64,000 nt of DNA from Drosophila miranda (taxonomy: Eukaryota; Arthropoda; Insecta; Diptera; Drosophilidae), in NCBI RefSeq assembly GCF_003369915.1, contig NC_046677.1, positions 28,228,913-28,292,912 of the forward strand, in the 5' to 3' direction. The notes beneath the pieces were generated by a model, which worked only from the letters and a program-made list of their open reading frames with translations, did no database searches and was not told where the DNA came from. Made by a program: the position numbers and the translations under genes. This document shows positions 1 to 13,900 of the stretch, piece after piece; position 1 is the first letter of the stretch; each line of letters begins with the position of its first letter.

Positions 1-916
1 CTGTTCCTTGGCCATGGGAAATTGCAGGGATACGTCGTATTTGCGCAGTGTCTCCAGCATGTAGGCAACCAGTGTCAGGCTGTGCTGTGGCCCGTCGACA
101 GCTCTCTCTTCGAGTACCATTGTAAGGAGTTGGGATAGAAAGTCGGTATCGTAGCGGCTATTCAGGACGCTGCACTCGAGGAGCAGCAGCACCACGTGCA
201 GGGGCTGGTTGGAGATGAGCGATAGGATGAACTGGCCCTGCATCTGCTTCTCCAGGCCAGCCACCTCCTCGATGCAGGACGACTTCAGGTTGAGCATCAG
301 CTCCACCAAAGGACGCACTGTCAGCTCATCGTAGCAGACTCGGAGCTTGCGTACCTTTTGGGAACGGCGGGCCATCTCGGCCAGCTGCTTGATCATGGCT
401 ACAACGATTTCTGCGTCCGTTTGCAGCTCCTCCTGCGCAGCCTGTCCTTCAGTTCTCAGCTTGAGGCACCTTTGCTGGCAGTCAAAGAGTGTGCCATAGC
501 AGCGGCAGATGAGTGTGTAGTCGGCTCGCAATACATCCTGGAGCAGATCGAAATTGAACATGCTTTGCAGCAGATTGAGGGCTGTATTGTCCTGACATTT
601 CGCGGGAACAATGGTGTTCAACAGAGCTGGACCAATGAGGCTTTGCACTCCTGGCTGACCATGCCCGGCTGCGCACGCAGCTGGAACAGTCGCATCAGTT
701 GTGCCACCGGCAGCTCGTTGCCGCGCAGGGATGTGGCCAGCCATTCTATGAACACTTCGTACTTGTTGGAGTACGTATAATCTACAGATTGCCACACATT
801 CCGCAAACGAGGTTGCCTCGTCTGACAGCCAGGCTATGCATTCTGCGCAAAAATATGGACCATTATGTCTAAAATCCCGTAATTATCGACTAAAACTTAC
901 CTTTGCCTGAGCTCAT
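1..916 (-). CDS. Unrecognised alpha-helical protein, 5' part (runs off the window)
   Basis: Exon 1 is 901-916 (ATG AGC TCA GGC AAA G), followed by a GTAAGT donor. A 58-nt intron ends in TTGCGCAG, and exon 2 runs from 842 off the left edge. From about position 640 down to 1 the frame is fully open and reads as a leucine-rich helical protein with no membrane segment (for example LLLLECSVLNSRYDTDFLSQ). That suggests a HEAT/ARM-like solenoid, but I do not recognise the family. Between about 790 and 640 the in-frame translation is poor. The +1 frame there gives convincing protein (KYEVFIEWLATSL, QLMRLFQLRAQPG) that ends in a stop just after the first frame becomes convincing again. This looks like two compensating 1-nt indels, either assembly errors or a real local frameshift. 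The next gene, Nckx30C, is in the same orientation and ends several kb upstream of this start. Confidence 0.7.
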
Positions 917-3338
917 GTTGTATTTTGTTTACTAACCAAAAGGCGCACGTGTTGCCGCCCAACTAGTGTTGGGAAGCTCTTCCTGTAATGGACATTTTAC
1001 AGCACCCAACTTGTACAACGCTGCCACCTTATTGAAAAGGCTGGTTTGGGTACGTGGGAAATTTGAAAAGTGAAGACGCCATGTGCTGCATTTGGATAAC
1101 TCATTTTATTGAATCTGTTTTTATTGTTTTTTTTATAGGTATTGTATTGAGAAAATAACATACAGTCTAAGTTTGTTGTATTATATAATATTCGTTATAT
1201 ATTAGTTAGTTTGAACATTAACTTCGTTTTGGTTTTCGCAACATGCTTTACTGCAATCAACTGCAATTTACGACTGGTTGCATTTTTAATAACAAAAGTT
1301 TATTAAACGGTCATTTCTTTTCGGTATTTGCTTCTTTCTTTCGTTTCTTTATTCGTTTGCTGCGGCTCTGCTACAACTCTGGCGACGTAACGGCGTATTC
1401 ACACCGTTACAGACGTTCGTGTGTCCGTGTTAGTGTTTGTGTGTTGTGTGTGTGGGTGTCTGCAATGTAAATGCATCTGTGTATCTGCTCCTCGTTCCGT
1501 ATCTGTATCTTTATCGTTATCTTTATCTGCCTCTGTATCTGAGTGTGATTTGTTGTATATTTCACCTAAATAACTAGTTAACATTTGGTTTTTATTTGCT
1601 ATAGCTTCGTTTTGATTTACATAAGTGTCGTTCCGTGCCGTTCCATTCTGATCAGATCCGAACCGCTCCAATGGGCTTTAGGCTTCACTCTTCCTTTCGT
1701 CTGCTCCCGATTTCCGATCCTTTAAAATGCTTTTATATAACTTTATATAATTCTTGTTTCATATATTGTATATTTTTTGAGTGCCAGCCATACTATATAT
1801 GTTTGCATGTATCGTTTAGAAATTGACTATATATTTGATTTGCTTTACTCCTTTTGCTCCTGAACTTCTTTTCGTTTTGATGATCTCTCAACCCATGGGT
1901 TCCGAATTGGTTTTGGTTCGCGGTTTTTGGGGAGGGTGCGGGAATGAGGCGTGTTTCGGAGTGGCAATGTGTGTGTGTGTGTGTGTGTTTTGTACAAAAT
2001 CTAAATGTCGTTAACCAGACGTACTTGTATAAAGTAAATAACTCGCTGTATTTCATTATATATTCATCATTCAAATGTTTGTAAGGCCGAAGACGGTATG
2101 GGGCCCGAGGCGTTGGAGTCCTCCGATGACTAACAGCAACATAGGGGGTTGGAATATATAGTGTTCTTCGATCTGAACATAACTGAAGCCCGACTTCTGT
2201 GTTTGTTCGCCTTTTTCGTGGTTTGTCGTTATTATGTATATAAATTATTTGTACAATCTTATGTGCTAGAAGCGTATCAGTTATTAAAATTAATGTCTGT
2301 TATTATAATACTCTCATTGTTCACTATTAAAATTACTCGACTCTCTCTCTTTTTCTCTCCCTCTGTACTAATTACATGCTCATCTTCAACACTCAACCTG
2401 TCCGTGCAGTCCGTACCGTTCTGTTTTGGTTTTGTTTATCGAAAAAATACACATTCGTAAAGTAAAAGTCCAACAACAAGTACAAAAATCAAAACTTAAC
2501 AACGCAAAATCTTTTGGTGGGTAATGATAATTGTATTACACACGACGGCTATATATGTATATTCACGTTCACGCACTATATACTGATGTGTCCGGTCCCC
2601 GTTTGATACATCGCTACATCGCTGGCTTTACAAATAATAAACGCATCTTGTTCGTACACTTATAAATTTGAAAACGCTATAAAATTGTTAAATAAGTCTA
2701 CCAATATGTTAACTATTACTTTTTACTGGATTCATATATTCATATTTGCTTTGGCTGTCGTTATTTTATTCGTGTTCGGTAGCGCTATCGTTATCGAACG
2801 AAAAATCGAAAAACAAACCGAAGCCGAGCGCCAGTTCAGTTCCGTTCCGTTTCGTTCCACGCGGCTGCCAAAATTTATTGTTTGCTGTGTTTCTTGTGTT
2901 TATACAACGGACGCAACTTGAACGCTCTCTAAATATTGTATAATCGAATATATGTAAGTATTGTATACATTGCATTTCACTTGTTCTATTTGTATTCGTA
3001 ATCGTATTTAGTATTCGTATTCGTATTAAAAAAAGTAATTCTCTTTCAACGGTTTGCGTAATAAAATCCCATCCACAGACGTACTCGTAATATATAGTAC
3101 TTGTTTATAAAAGTCAATATATATATCATTACTTGTGTTGTATATGTGTGTTCTATATAAGTAGTACGGTCTAGTTTAAGTCTAGTTTATAGATTATTTA
3201 AAGCTGAAATCAATGATTATGTGCTCGTTTGTTTGTTCGTTCGTTCGTAAGATCGTAAGATTGTTAGATCTTTAGATCGTTCGCATAAGTTATGTTCGTA
3301 CGAGTATTTCTTGGTGTTTATTCTGGTAGTTTGTTGTT

Positions 3339-3370
3339 CAGTTACAGTTACAGTTACAGTTACAGTTACA
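3339..3370. repeat. CAGTTA hexamer repeat
   Basis: About five tandem copies of CAGTTA in the presumed 3' UTR. Confidence 0.9.
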
Positions 3371-5487
3371 GACGATTGTTATAGGTGATTGACTTGAGAG
3401 CGTACTCGTAGTAATTGTTGTGGCCACATCTCTAGAAATGCTTTCGAATGGTCTGTGCTTAGGTTTGTTTTGTGTGTTTGCTAATTTCATACAAATGTTC
3501 GAATATATTCATACTTGAGGTCGTTAAAATGCCAATTGGTCGGAAGGAATTATAGAAATCAATCGGGCTATACTTACGGTTGGGTTTTTCTGCAAACTCA
3601 AAATTTGGTCGGGGACACAAAATTAGCAAACACCGAATATTTGTTTTTTTTAAGTTTTTTTTTAGTAAGTTTGCTTTTTTTTACTTTAATTTCAAACAAT
3701 GATTTTTATTTTCATAGTTAAATATTTCATAAAGTATATATAGCATTACTATATCTTTTTCGTTTCGTTTCGCTTTCTTCTGCTTTTTTTTATAATTATT
3801 ATTATTTGTTCTCTTCTCTTCCTTACGCTTCGTTTATGTCTTATGAACGTTTTTTGCTAATGTTTCAACAATTTTTTTTTGTATTTTCCATTTGGTTTTT
3901 TGTTCCTTTTACTTTTTACGCAATTATTCAACTTGTTAAAAATCTATAACCATAACAATTTCATATATATATCTGTGTATATACATATATATATATATAT
4001 TTCTTGTATATTCTTCTTCTTAAAGCGCGATTTCTACGGCCACTCGACATTTGTGTGTGTGTTCTGTGTGTGCGTTCGGTAATGATGCGATCGGGGTGAT
4101 GTGGGGACATGGGATAGTGGTTCTTTGGGGCTGGGTGGTGTGTCAATGTAATATTGTTCATTGCTCATTGCGATTAGCTTTTGATTTGCTTTTCATTAAG
4201 GAGAAGAGTGCCTCACAAAGCTAAATGTCGTTAATCTGTTCGTTAACAATTTCTCGATTCTGTTAGTTACGTTCTTGGGATATCGGATATCATAGCATAG
4301 TAGTAGTTCCTAAATAGGTTTTTGTACTTTTCGTGTACCTTTTTTTATAGAGAAAAGTGGGCGCGATATGTGTGATTGTGTGTGTGTGTTGTGAGTGAGG
4401 AGAATCTTTAGTACAAGTAATTGCTGGGTGTTCTTCTTGTTAGTTGCTAATAAGATGTACTCAGTTAAGTATGAATGTTCGTTTAGTTTTCAAGTATTTG
4501 CTCGCTATATATCATTATCTTTATATATGACTTGGTTTTTAAAGTTAATTTGGAAGATATTTTTTAGGTTTTTTATTCGCTTTTGTTTCGCTTTCGTTTT
4601 TTGTTTACGAGTAGGTTAACATACAGCATGTATAAAAGATTAAGTTAATTTGTTTGTTCTTGGAAGTTGTCTCTGTTAAAGCCTGGCGACCGAGGCAATC
4701 TACTCGTGAGAAGTGAGCTTGCTAGTTGGGATATATCTATTATATCGATATCGATGGACTACAGTCAATAGTTTTGGTGTCGAGAGAGAGACAATGAGGG
4801 CTGAGAAGCAAGGGAGAAGTCTATTAGAAGGCTTAACGAGAAGTTTCAAAAATAGTTCCCTATTCACATTTGGTTTGGTTTAAGGCATGCTAGGGAACCC
4901 CATACATATATCGTAGAAGAACTGATCCCAAGATCTCAGCTCACCCTAGAATGGTGCTTCGAATGGCAGGGATGGAGTGTGCCTTATATATAGAGAGAAG
5001 GAGCATTGTTCTGATCCAAGTCTAGACCGTGTGTGCGTCGTAGGGGGTGTTTTTGTACAATGTCTTCTTCTCCTGGCGCCTGTCTGTTTCTGTTTCTGTT
5101 TCAGCTTTTTGGTGTTACGGTCTTCTCCGCTGTAGATGTGATCTCCGGTTTCTGTCCATAATCTATATATATGTATATATTATATTATTTATCATATATA
5201 TATGTATATATATATCTGTGTGCAATCGAATGCACTGCACCCATGGGGTGTAAGAGCAGCCACTTAGTTACGTTAATTCTTGCATTTGCATTTGCATATC
5301 GCATTATTCATCAAATACATTACTTTACAGTACAGCATATATATGTATATCTGTATCTGCATCTGCATATATGCATGCATGTATGTATATTCATATATAA
5401 CTATTTCCGATGGCCTTCCACTACAACTACTGCTGTTTGCTGCTGCTGCTTTGATATACAGTTTCGAGTTTCGAATCGGATCGGTGT

Positions 5488-5490
<3 letters not shown>

Positions 5491-5520
<30 letters not shown>
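5491..5520. repeat. (AT)15 microsatellite
   Basis: Thirty bases of uninterrupted AT dinucleotide, in the presumed Nckx30C 3' UTR. Confidence 0.95.
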
Positions 5521-5522
<2 letters not shown>

Positions 5523-7685
5523 TCGTATATAAAGTTATGTCACTGCTTCCTTCTAGATCTCTGGTAATAAAAATTATTGCTTTCTGTTCTATGTGTGTGT
5601 ATGTTTGTGTATGTTTATGTATGTTCGTTCGTGTATGGCTGTGTATGGGTGTGTATCTTTGTGTCTCCTTGCTTTTGTTGTGTCATGTTTGTTGTTGTTC
5701 TGTCATTTCCTCAACTTGATTGCGAGCCATATGCAAACGATTGGATATCCGTTAGATACATACATTGCCTACTTAAGTATAGTTTTTGCATATATGTATA
5801 TATATATATATATATAGTATGTATGTATATAGTAAGTTATCTTCTGTTATATATAAAATATATAATGTATGTATATTTTTACGTGTATATATGTATGCGT
5901 ATTATGTTAAATTATCTTCCTTTCTTTTTGCTGAATCTTTTGCATTTGCATTTGCTTTTTCTCGGCTTGCGGCCACCTTTTTGTTAATACGAGTTTTGGG
6001 ATTTTAGTTTTAGTTTTGGTTTTAGTTTTAGTTTAGAAAAATGTTACGTACGTTCTAAATAAAGAGAGCAAGTTGATTTTCTTTCGTATTTCGTTTAAAT
6101 ATCGTTTTATATGTCGTTTAATATATATAGTATATATATATATCAATATGTTTATATGCTCATATATATAAGTACTTTTTGGGGGACTTGACTCTTCATT
6201 AAGCAAAAAAGTCTATGAAATTAGTTTTGGTTTAGTTTTTGTTTTCTTTTTTTTGGTTTGTTATAAGTTGGTTTTAGTTTTTGGATTGGAAATAGTCTAT
6301 AATAAATATGGTTTCAATTTAAATTTAAATTTAAATTTAAACTCTGCTCGTTCTACACGCCAACAAGAATCAGAATTAGAATAAGTATTAGAATTAGAAT
6401 TAGGATCAGAACTAGAATCATAATCATAACTAGAATTAGAATTGGACTTTGAATTTCAATCAGTATAATCGATAATCATAATGTTTTGGTTTTTTGTTTT
6501 TGGTTTTTGGTTTTTGTTTTGTTTTGTTTTGGTGTGTGGCAAATGCATTAGCAAAATGATTTAAAGTATTCCTAACATTCGTCTCCTGTTCGCTTCCTGC
6601 TCGCTTTGATTCGATTTTTGTTTCGAGTATATTTGTAGCTTACTTTGAGAGTTTTGCCCTTGCTTTTGCTTGTTTAATAAGTACGCAAATTATCACTTAA
6701 TCAATACATGTAGTGTACATAGGTCAATATATAGGAGTATGCGATGTTGTAAGTGTGCGTGTGAGGGTATGTGGCGGGTATATATTCCTCCGTATTCCGT
6801 ATTCCGTATGTATGTTTATAAGTCGTTAAACTAGAGATAGAGTTTAGAGAGAGGCTCTTGGATAAAGCTTTTAGGAGAAGAAATCTTAGTAGAGCACGCA
6901 ACTGAAAGGCGACAAAAGTAGTAGCATTTTTTGCTGTTTGGTTGCTTGGTTGCTTGGTTGCTTGCTTGCTGGCTCTTTGTTCTTCTTTATCGTATCTGCA
7001 TATCGTGATTGGCTTGTGCCTGGTGCCAAGATTTACATATATATATATAGTATTTGTCTTCGTTTAATCTATTAGAGTAGTTTAAACCCAAACCCTTAGG
7101 TGGATACATAGATAGATAGTAATTGGTTGGGAAGCCATTGTTCGTCTTTCTTTCTAATAAGAATGCTCATAGTAGATCATGGTAGATCGTAGATAGATAG
7201 ATAGATAGATACGACAGAGTTCGTAGAGTATAGAGGGGTATAGGGCACAGGATACAGGGTAGAGGGTGCATAAAAAGCTGCGGCTAAATACTTTAAAGTA
7301 AATGTCTTTCGAAAAAGAAACGCTGGCACTAACTAACTCGCATTTTAACGTTAAGTTTTCGCATGTTTTCGTGTATGGATGTATGTGTGAATGTATCTGT
7401 GTCTGCGTCTGTGTCTGCATCTGTGTCTGTTTAACAATTCGATTATTTAGCTTTAGTCCATTGTTAATTAATTTGTTATTCATTCATTAATTTGCTTTGT
7501 ATATAATTTAGCTAATTGGATGAGAGATTCGCCATCGAACAACACGTTTTTTGTATCTCAATCTCTTTTCGGTATATCTGCGATATATCTTCGATATTAT
7601 CTATGCATCTATGTATGTGGTATATTGGTACCCCTCGGTAACTGTTGGTACTATTTTGTCTTTGCCCTTGCCCCTCATACAGTAT

Positions 7686-7926
7686 TTAGAAGGGGCAGGT
7701 GATTACATCGTATTCGAACATCAGCGAGACGGCGACAAAGACAAAATACAACAGAAACATGGTAAAGCCCAACCCCTTGTTCATGCGCCAACGGAAGCAG
7801 GCAATCGACATCACCACGAATACGAGCATCATAAACAAAATGGTTATGGAACACACCATGCCCACCGAGTTCACCTCAACGGGCGCACCGTAGATGATGC
7901 CATAGAGCAGCCAGGGAATCGGTAAG
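7686..7926 (-). CDS. Nckx30C: Nckx30C coding exon 8 (last TM segments and stop)
   Basis: The acceptor is TTTCAAG. It completes VGLPIPWLL, then three hydrophobic segments, ending [10 protein letters not shown] and TAA at 7686-7688. The short C-terminus after the last TM segment is normal for NCKX. Confidence 0.95.
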
Positions 7927-10900
7927 CTTGAAATGCATTCATTTCAGATTAGTTTTCGATATCTCGGGAGCGGGATTAGTAGTAGCGGTAGTACGAGTGC
8001 TACACTTGGATATGCATTTACTTACCCCACGGTCACATCGAATATGTTGCTGCCCACGGAGCTGGAGACGGCCATATCGCCGAAACCCTTGCGTGCCACA
8101 ATCACCGAGGTAATCAAGTCAGGAATGGATGTGCCCGCTGCCAGGAAGGTCAGGCCCATGACCTATTCGGGTTCGGAAACGGGAAGGAGAACAGAAACCA
8201 GATGTGAGAACGCATCAGTTTTAGCTTCGGGCTCGGGTTTCAATTAACCCCCACAGAATGGAAGAATGGAATCGTACGAGCCACAACGTACCTCGGGCGG
8301 TATGCGCGCCGTGTCCCCGGCCACGTTGGCCCACCACACCATCAGATAGGAGAAGGCCGCTATCCACACAATGGAGCCGATGAAGGTGACCGGAAAGAAG
8401 CGCTTGCCGCGCGGCGTTCGCGTATCGGGCAGCGTCAGCCACATGGGCACCAGGAGCGGGGCGACCAGGACATAGGTGAGGCGCTTACGCGCCGTGTCCG
8501 GCCAGGCCATGCTCAGGGGTTCCGGGTCGTCCTCGATTTCGGGCGCCTTTTGGTCGGGAAGCAGCAGGCAAGGGAGCAGGGAGCAAGAGACATTCAATTA
8601 GAACCCTTGGACTCAACATTGTGCGCTTTGGTCTGCTGCTCTTTACATTAGTTATAGGCATAGTATCGGTATATAGTACTTATTTATTTATAATAGAGAA
8701 TATATAATATATAATATGGAATTTGTTATATAAAATATATAGTAAAAATGCTGAGTGTGTGAGTGTGAGTGAGTGTACGAGTACGAGTACGAGTTATTCG
8801 CTTAGTGAGTGGGTGAGTCGGGGATCGGGAGACTGAATTCGATTTGAATTGTGGATTTGTGGAGCTATGGAATGCCTTCTGAGCTATGTATACAGATGAG
8901 CATAAGGCACAGATACTTAGATACTTTTTGGTCATAGTACAAATTTTGTTACGATTTTGATTTGAGAAAAGTCTGCAGGTTGTTTCTTTGGTTTGGTTTG
9001 GTTTGGTTTGGTTCGTTTCCTCTTGTGGGGCTTAAAGAGTGTAGTTCAATCGAAATACTTAGTGTGGTACAGAGAGGTGCACTTACTTTCTATCAAAATT
9101 ACAAATACAATACGATACGGTACGGTACGGTACGAGAGAGTGAGAGACTTAAAACGTGCAGAGGTCTATCAGCATCGCAAGTAGGTACGGTGGGTACTGT
9201 GGTACAGTGGTACAATGGTACAGTGGGCATGCTCGTATTTGTTTAGCAAGTGCAACAACACACCAACGACACGTCTACCAAGTCGTGTAGATTAATTGTA
9301 AACGAAAGTAGAAAGTAAAACTGGTTATAAGAAAATGCTAGATCTAGGTTAAATTTCTAAGATCTAAGCTCTAAGATCTACTCTACACTAAGTGTACAGA
9401 TGAGAGTGTGTTTGTCAGAGGCGACATTGAAGCATTTCTATGTGATAAGTGGACGGCTGGTGACGGTTCTCTAAGTGTAAATTTATCTGCGGTTGGCACT
9501 GCACACGCTCCTGGTCAGTGGTTTCCTAAGGCCTGATTCTGATTCGGTATCTTGTTTCACGTTTTAGTCAGCCTTAATCATCAGAAGGGCTGAGGCTCTG
9601 CGGTTCTTACTAATCATATCGGACGATTGTCATTATTGATTTCCAGGAAATCTATCAATTTCTTTATACCTGGGTGATTATTGGATGGCAAGTGATCTTT
9701 GAAAGTACTTTGAAGGAACTTAAAAGAAGTTTTCTTCATATAAATTGAATAGTTACATAAATATTTATAGACTCTTTTGTGATCTGTGGTCTGTAATCTA
9801 TGACGAGGCCACTACCAAGGAGCTTTTGTGTGCCATGAGACCGCGTGCTCTATTGTCGGATAAGTCTTTTGTTACTGAGTGGAACATAAAAGCTTCGTTG
9901 TTTACGATATAGTAGTATTTGTAAGAAGAAATGATAAAGATTGTATGCAATATATTGAAGAGAGATAGTATGTAGAGAGAGAGAGACAGATAGATAGATA
10001 GATACAGAGAGATAGCGAGAGAGAGAGATCAATAAAAATTGTTCATGAAACTAACTTTGATGCTAAATTTGCGTGTCTGAATTTTGACCCTCTGCTCAAT
10101 CCAGCTAGGACGTCGACCACTCAACGATGGCTTTAAGTTGATTATTCAAGATATATTATATATAATTGATGTTTATATATAAGGTATTTTGGGAGTAGAT
10201 TATACACATTATATAGAAAGAGAGACAGATTGTTGTAATTATAAGCTTTTGGCACTTGTTTGGCACTCAAGTTCTCGGATTCAGATCAGATATCAAAATA
10301 AAACTTTGATTAAAACTTTTAAACTTAAACGTTTTACAGATAGTAGAAGACTGGGGTATAGACAGAAGAAAGAAGACTGTTCGCAATGTGTAGAAGAAGT
10401 GTATTTGGGATTTGTTCGGGGTTCACATAACAAACACATACGGATACGGATACGGATAGTGGGGATAGATAGCGTTGAAACACAAACACAATTTGCTTGT
10501 TTTGTGGGGGGATAGATTTTGATTTTGATAGATAGATTGGTATATATTGATATATATTTTTTTGGGGAGTTATTTTCTTTGAGAGTGAGGCCCAACTCGG
10601 AAGTTTTCCATGTTCTTTCTGTCAATCGTGAGTCGAATTCGAATTATTCCAGATGGCTGCCATTGAGCCATCCGTTCAGCGGCTCAGAATTTTGTTTGTT
10701 TGCTTTGTGATCTTTGCATAAATCGATACAACCAAAAAAGTAATTAAAAAACGTCAACTAGAAAGCAGGGTCTATCTTCGGAAAACCGAAGGCTACATAC
10801 CCTTGCAGATCGTTTATGGAATGGTATTTTGGTTAATGGAATGAAAATTAGTTATCTTAGCATTGGAAATCTGTTGCTTTGGATACAGACAGACATGAGA

Positions 10901-13900
10901 TACTTATTGTATGATCTCAGAAATCGTATAGCCTCTGCAAGGGGCTGTGGAATGAGCATCCGGAATGCAATGCTGCTGCTGCTGCTGTTGCTGCTTGGGG
11001 GCCAAAGCCAAGTGCTTGCGCCTATGCATAAGAATGTTCGTTTAAAACCAAATGCCAACGATTACGATATTACGGTATACGCTGGAGCTGGAGCTGTAGC
11101 TGTAGCTGTAGCTGTAGCTGTAGCTGCAGCTGGAGCTGCTGTGTCTCGTGGGGTGTCATGGGGTGTGGATGGTATGCGCTGATGTTCGATTGGTGTTTGG
11201 GGCGCAGCAATTGAGGCACTACTTTGCATTGGAATGACTGCATCGCATCGCACATTAGTGAAATATGAATGGCAATTGTAATATGCAAGGCATCGCTCGG
11301 CTCTCCTTTATACTTGTACGAGTATTGTATTGTTTGTCTGTTGTTGTCTATATAGTACGAGTATATGCGTTTTTTGTGGATTTTGTGGGTAGATCAACAC
11401 TAGGTACGAGTAAAGGTAAATAAAATAAGGTAATGTAATTAGGTAAAGGTAAAGACACAAAGCAAATGAGTTCCAAATGGGGGTACGATAATCATACGGT
11501 ACGAGTATATGCAAAAATTTCACTATTCCGAATTAGCTCTTCATATTCTTATTGTTATTATTATTTCTGGGGCAAGACAAAACACACACACAGATAGATA
11601 GATAGATTGTTAGAGATGGATGTATAGATGTGGGAATGTTGAGCGATAAGAGGGAGAGAGACATAAACATACACAAAGAAAGTAATAGAAAGAAGAGAGG
11701 CGAGTGTTTTGTGTGTGTGTGTCTGAGAGAGATAGTGGGGTGTTTGTGTGTGTGTGTGGTGGGGGATGGTGTGGGGTGGGTGGAACAGTTGAATGGAAAA
11801 GAATTCAGACACAAATCGTTAAAGAATTAACTCAAAAATCCATTTAAAGTCACACATAAACGTTGCATAAATACACTTTTTCATTTTCATTGGTTTCTTT
11901 TATTGTTCATTCGTTGGGACCTACACATATATATTTTTGGAAATTTTAGAAACACGGATTCAAAACGTATAAATGAGAAACACATTGAAGTGGAAACACA
12001 CATTGGGGAAGTAGCACAGAAAAAACATAGGGAGAGAACAGAACATCAAATATGTACGAATAGGTAGGGGAGTAGTAGTAACACACCATGTTTTAGCTTA
12101 GAATCAGTTCAAACGTTGCATCAATCAGTTAATCAATCTATCAGTCAGTCAATCAATCAATTAGCCATGTAAGGGAAACATGCCAACAGCTAGAAATTGT
12201 GAAATTGTGTGTACATTTTCGTAGAGCGCTTGAACTGGTCGCTAAACCCCTGGTCTGGTTCAGTTTTTTAGCCTATACTATGACGCACACGAGATTTGAT
12301 TTTTCGAGTCAAGATAAATGAATTACGATATTACCGATACGATATTCCATTTGCTATATTTCAGATACGTTATTCAATTGTGAGTCGCGAATATATGAAA
12401 ATAAAATTTGCTGGAAATATACGACGTATCGTACATTGACTCAATTCCGAATTACGATATTCAATAAATAGTATGTTTCCTAATTTATTCGAAAATTATT
12501 GCTTGTATGAAGAATGCAGCGCATTGTGCGTGACACAATCAAGTTGTTTGTAAAAAAAAACCAAAACCAAAGGTAAATCAGAAAACACATAATGGAAATC
12601 AATAAATATTGGAAACTGAAAAGTCATGCCTAAGGGAAATCATGAGGAATAATTCATTAGCACATCATATATGTTGCAGATATGTCCTCCTCCCATATGA
12701 GGAAGAGAGGCTGTCTGATATAGGGTGTGGAATGCGAAGTGATCGAAACAACTTACCGAATCGAGCGTCGTGTCAATGTTCCCATTGGGACGATCCGCCA
12801 GGGTGGTCTCCTTGAGGTTGATCTTGACGTGATTCGCAGCCGAGGTGGTGGCGCCACCCCGCTGCGGCTTGGTGGCGTCTAGCAGCACCTTGAGCGAGGC
12901 AATGGCGTGCAGCTGAGTCGCCTTCTCGTCCACTTTGCCTGGAACATCATCTTTGTCATTGTAATTGTGTGTGGTTTTTTTTTTGGGGAGGGTGTGTTTT
13001 GATAAATAATGCAGTATTTTTTTGGTTGTTGTTTACACAATACAATGAGTGTGTGGTTGTGGTGTTGGTGTTGGTGTTGAAGGTGTTGAAGGTGTTGATG
13101 GTGTTGTTGGTGGTTTTTTTTGGTGGTGGTGTGGTTGTGTGTTGCGAGTAGCAGAGTAGAGTAGCGGTGTTGTTGTAGTAATAGTTGTAGTTGTTGTTGT
13201 TGTTGTAGTTGGTATTCGGTATTCGATTTTTATTTCGGTATCGTATTTTTTGGTATTTTTTGTTGGCACACAACGAATGGAGTTTTTGAACGCAAAATCC
13301 AAGTGTTTTTTTTATTTATTTGATATTTTGTTTTGTTTTTTTTTTTCGAAAAATTAAACGAAAAAAAGAAGAAAAAGAAAGAATAAAATTGCATCGATTA
13401 AAATCAGAAATAAACGAATTAACCCAGTTACGAGTTTCAGTTTCGGTTTCAGAATTAGTTTCTTTCTTAGAGCTTTTTAATTTACAAACAAATTTAGGGC
13501 CTAGCCCGACGGGGTACTTTGGATTGGATTGGATCGTTCATATACGCATATATAGTATATGTCTATATGTAGGTACGTATATTGAAAATATTTTATACAA
13601 AATGTTGATGTCAGTTGCGAAACAGCATTTGGAGGTGGCTTGTAGTAAGTACGAATAAGTAGACGGGGGATATACGAGTATACGAGTAGTAAGTAGTCTA
13701 GTCTATGGAGAGAGTATAGGGTATGACAGAGTATAGCAGAAGAGCGGCAGAGCGGCAGAGTAAAGTAGTAGTGTGAACGAGCGGACAGTAGGGGGGCATG
13801 GACAGTAGCGGGGGAGGGGAGGGGGTTCTTAAGCCGACTATGACTACATCTATGGCTATATATAGTATAGTAACTAGATCTGGACTAGAGATCACTACTG

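Larger units (their letters stand above)
917..7685 (-). other. Probable long 3' UTR of Nckx30C plus intergenic DNA
   Basis: No protein-like frame is visible on either strand. The long open frames here (for example 5171-5719 plus) are TA/TG microsatellite translations rich in Y, I, C and V. The DNA is T-rich on the plus strand, so it would be A-rich in a minus-strand transcript. It carries (AT)15, CA/TG runs, AGTTAC repeats at 3339-3370, ATTTAA repeats near 6317 and degenerate AGAATT repeats at 6360-6460. AATAAA signals on the minus strand occur, for example, near 1299. The stretch sits directly after the Nckx30C stop codon and before the start of the next same-strand gene. A long 3' UTR is expected for neuronal Drosophila genes, but its end cannot be fixed from sequence. 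Confidence 0.45.

Noticed and set aside
5171..5719. 182-codon plus-strand open frame
   Set aside because: Made of TA/TG microsatellite codons (Y, I, C, V), with no conserved-looking segment.
10765..10805. Hairpin followed by ACATACCCTTGCAG as a transposon end
   Set aside because: Resembles the end of a common dispersed fly repeat but is too short and lacks a second end, so not annotated as an element.
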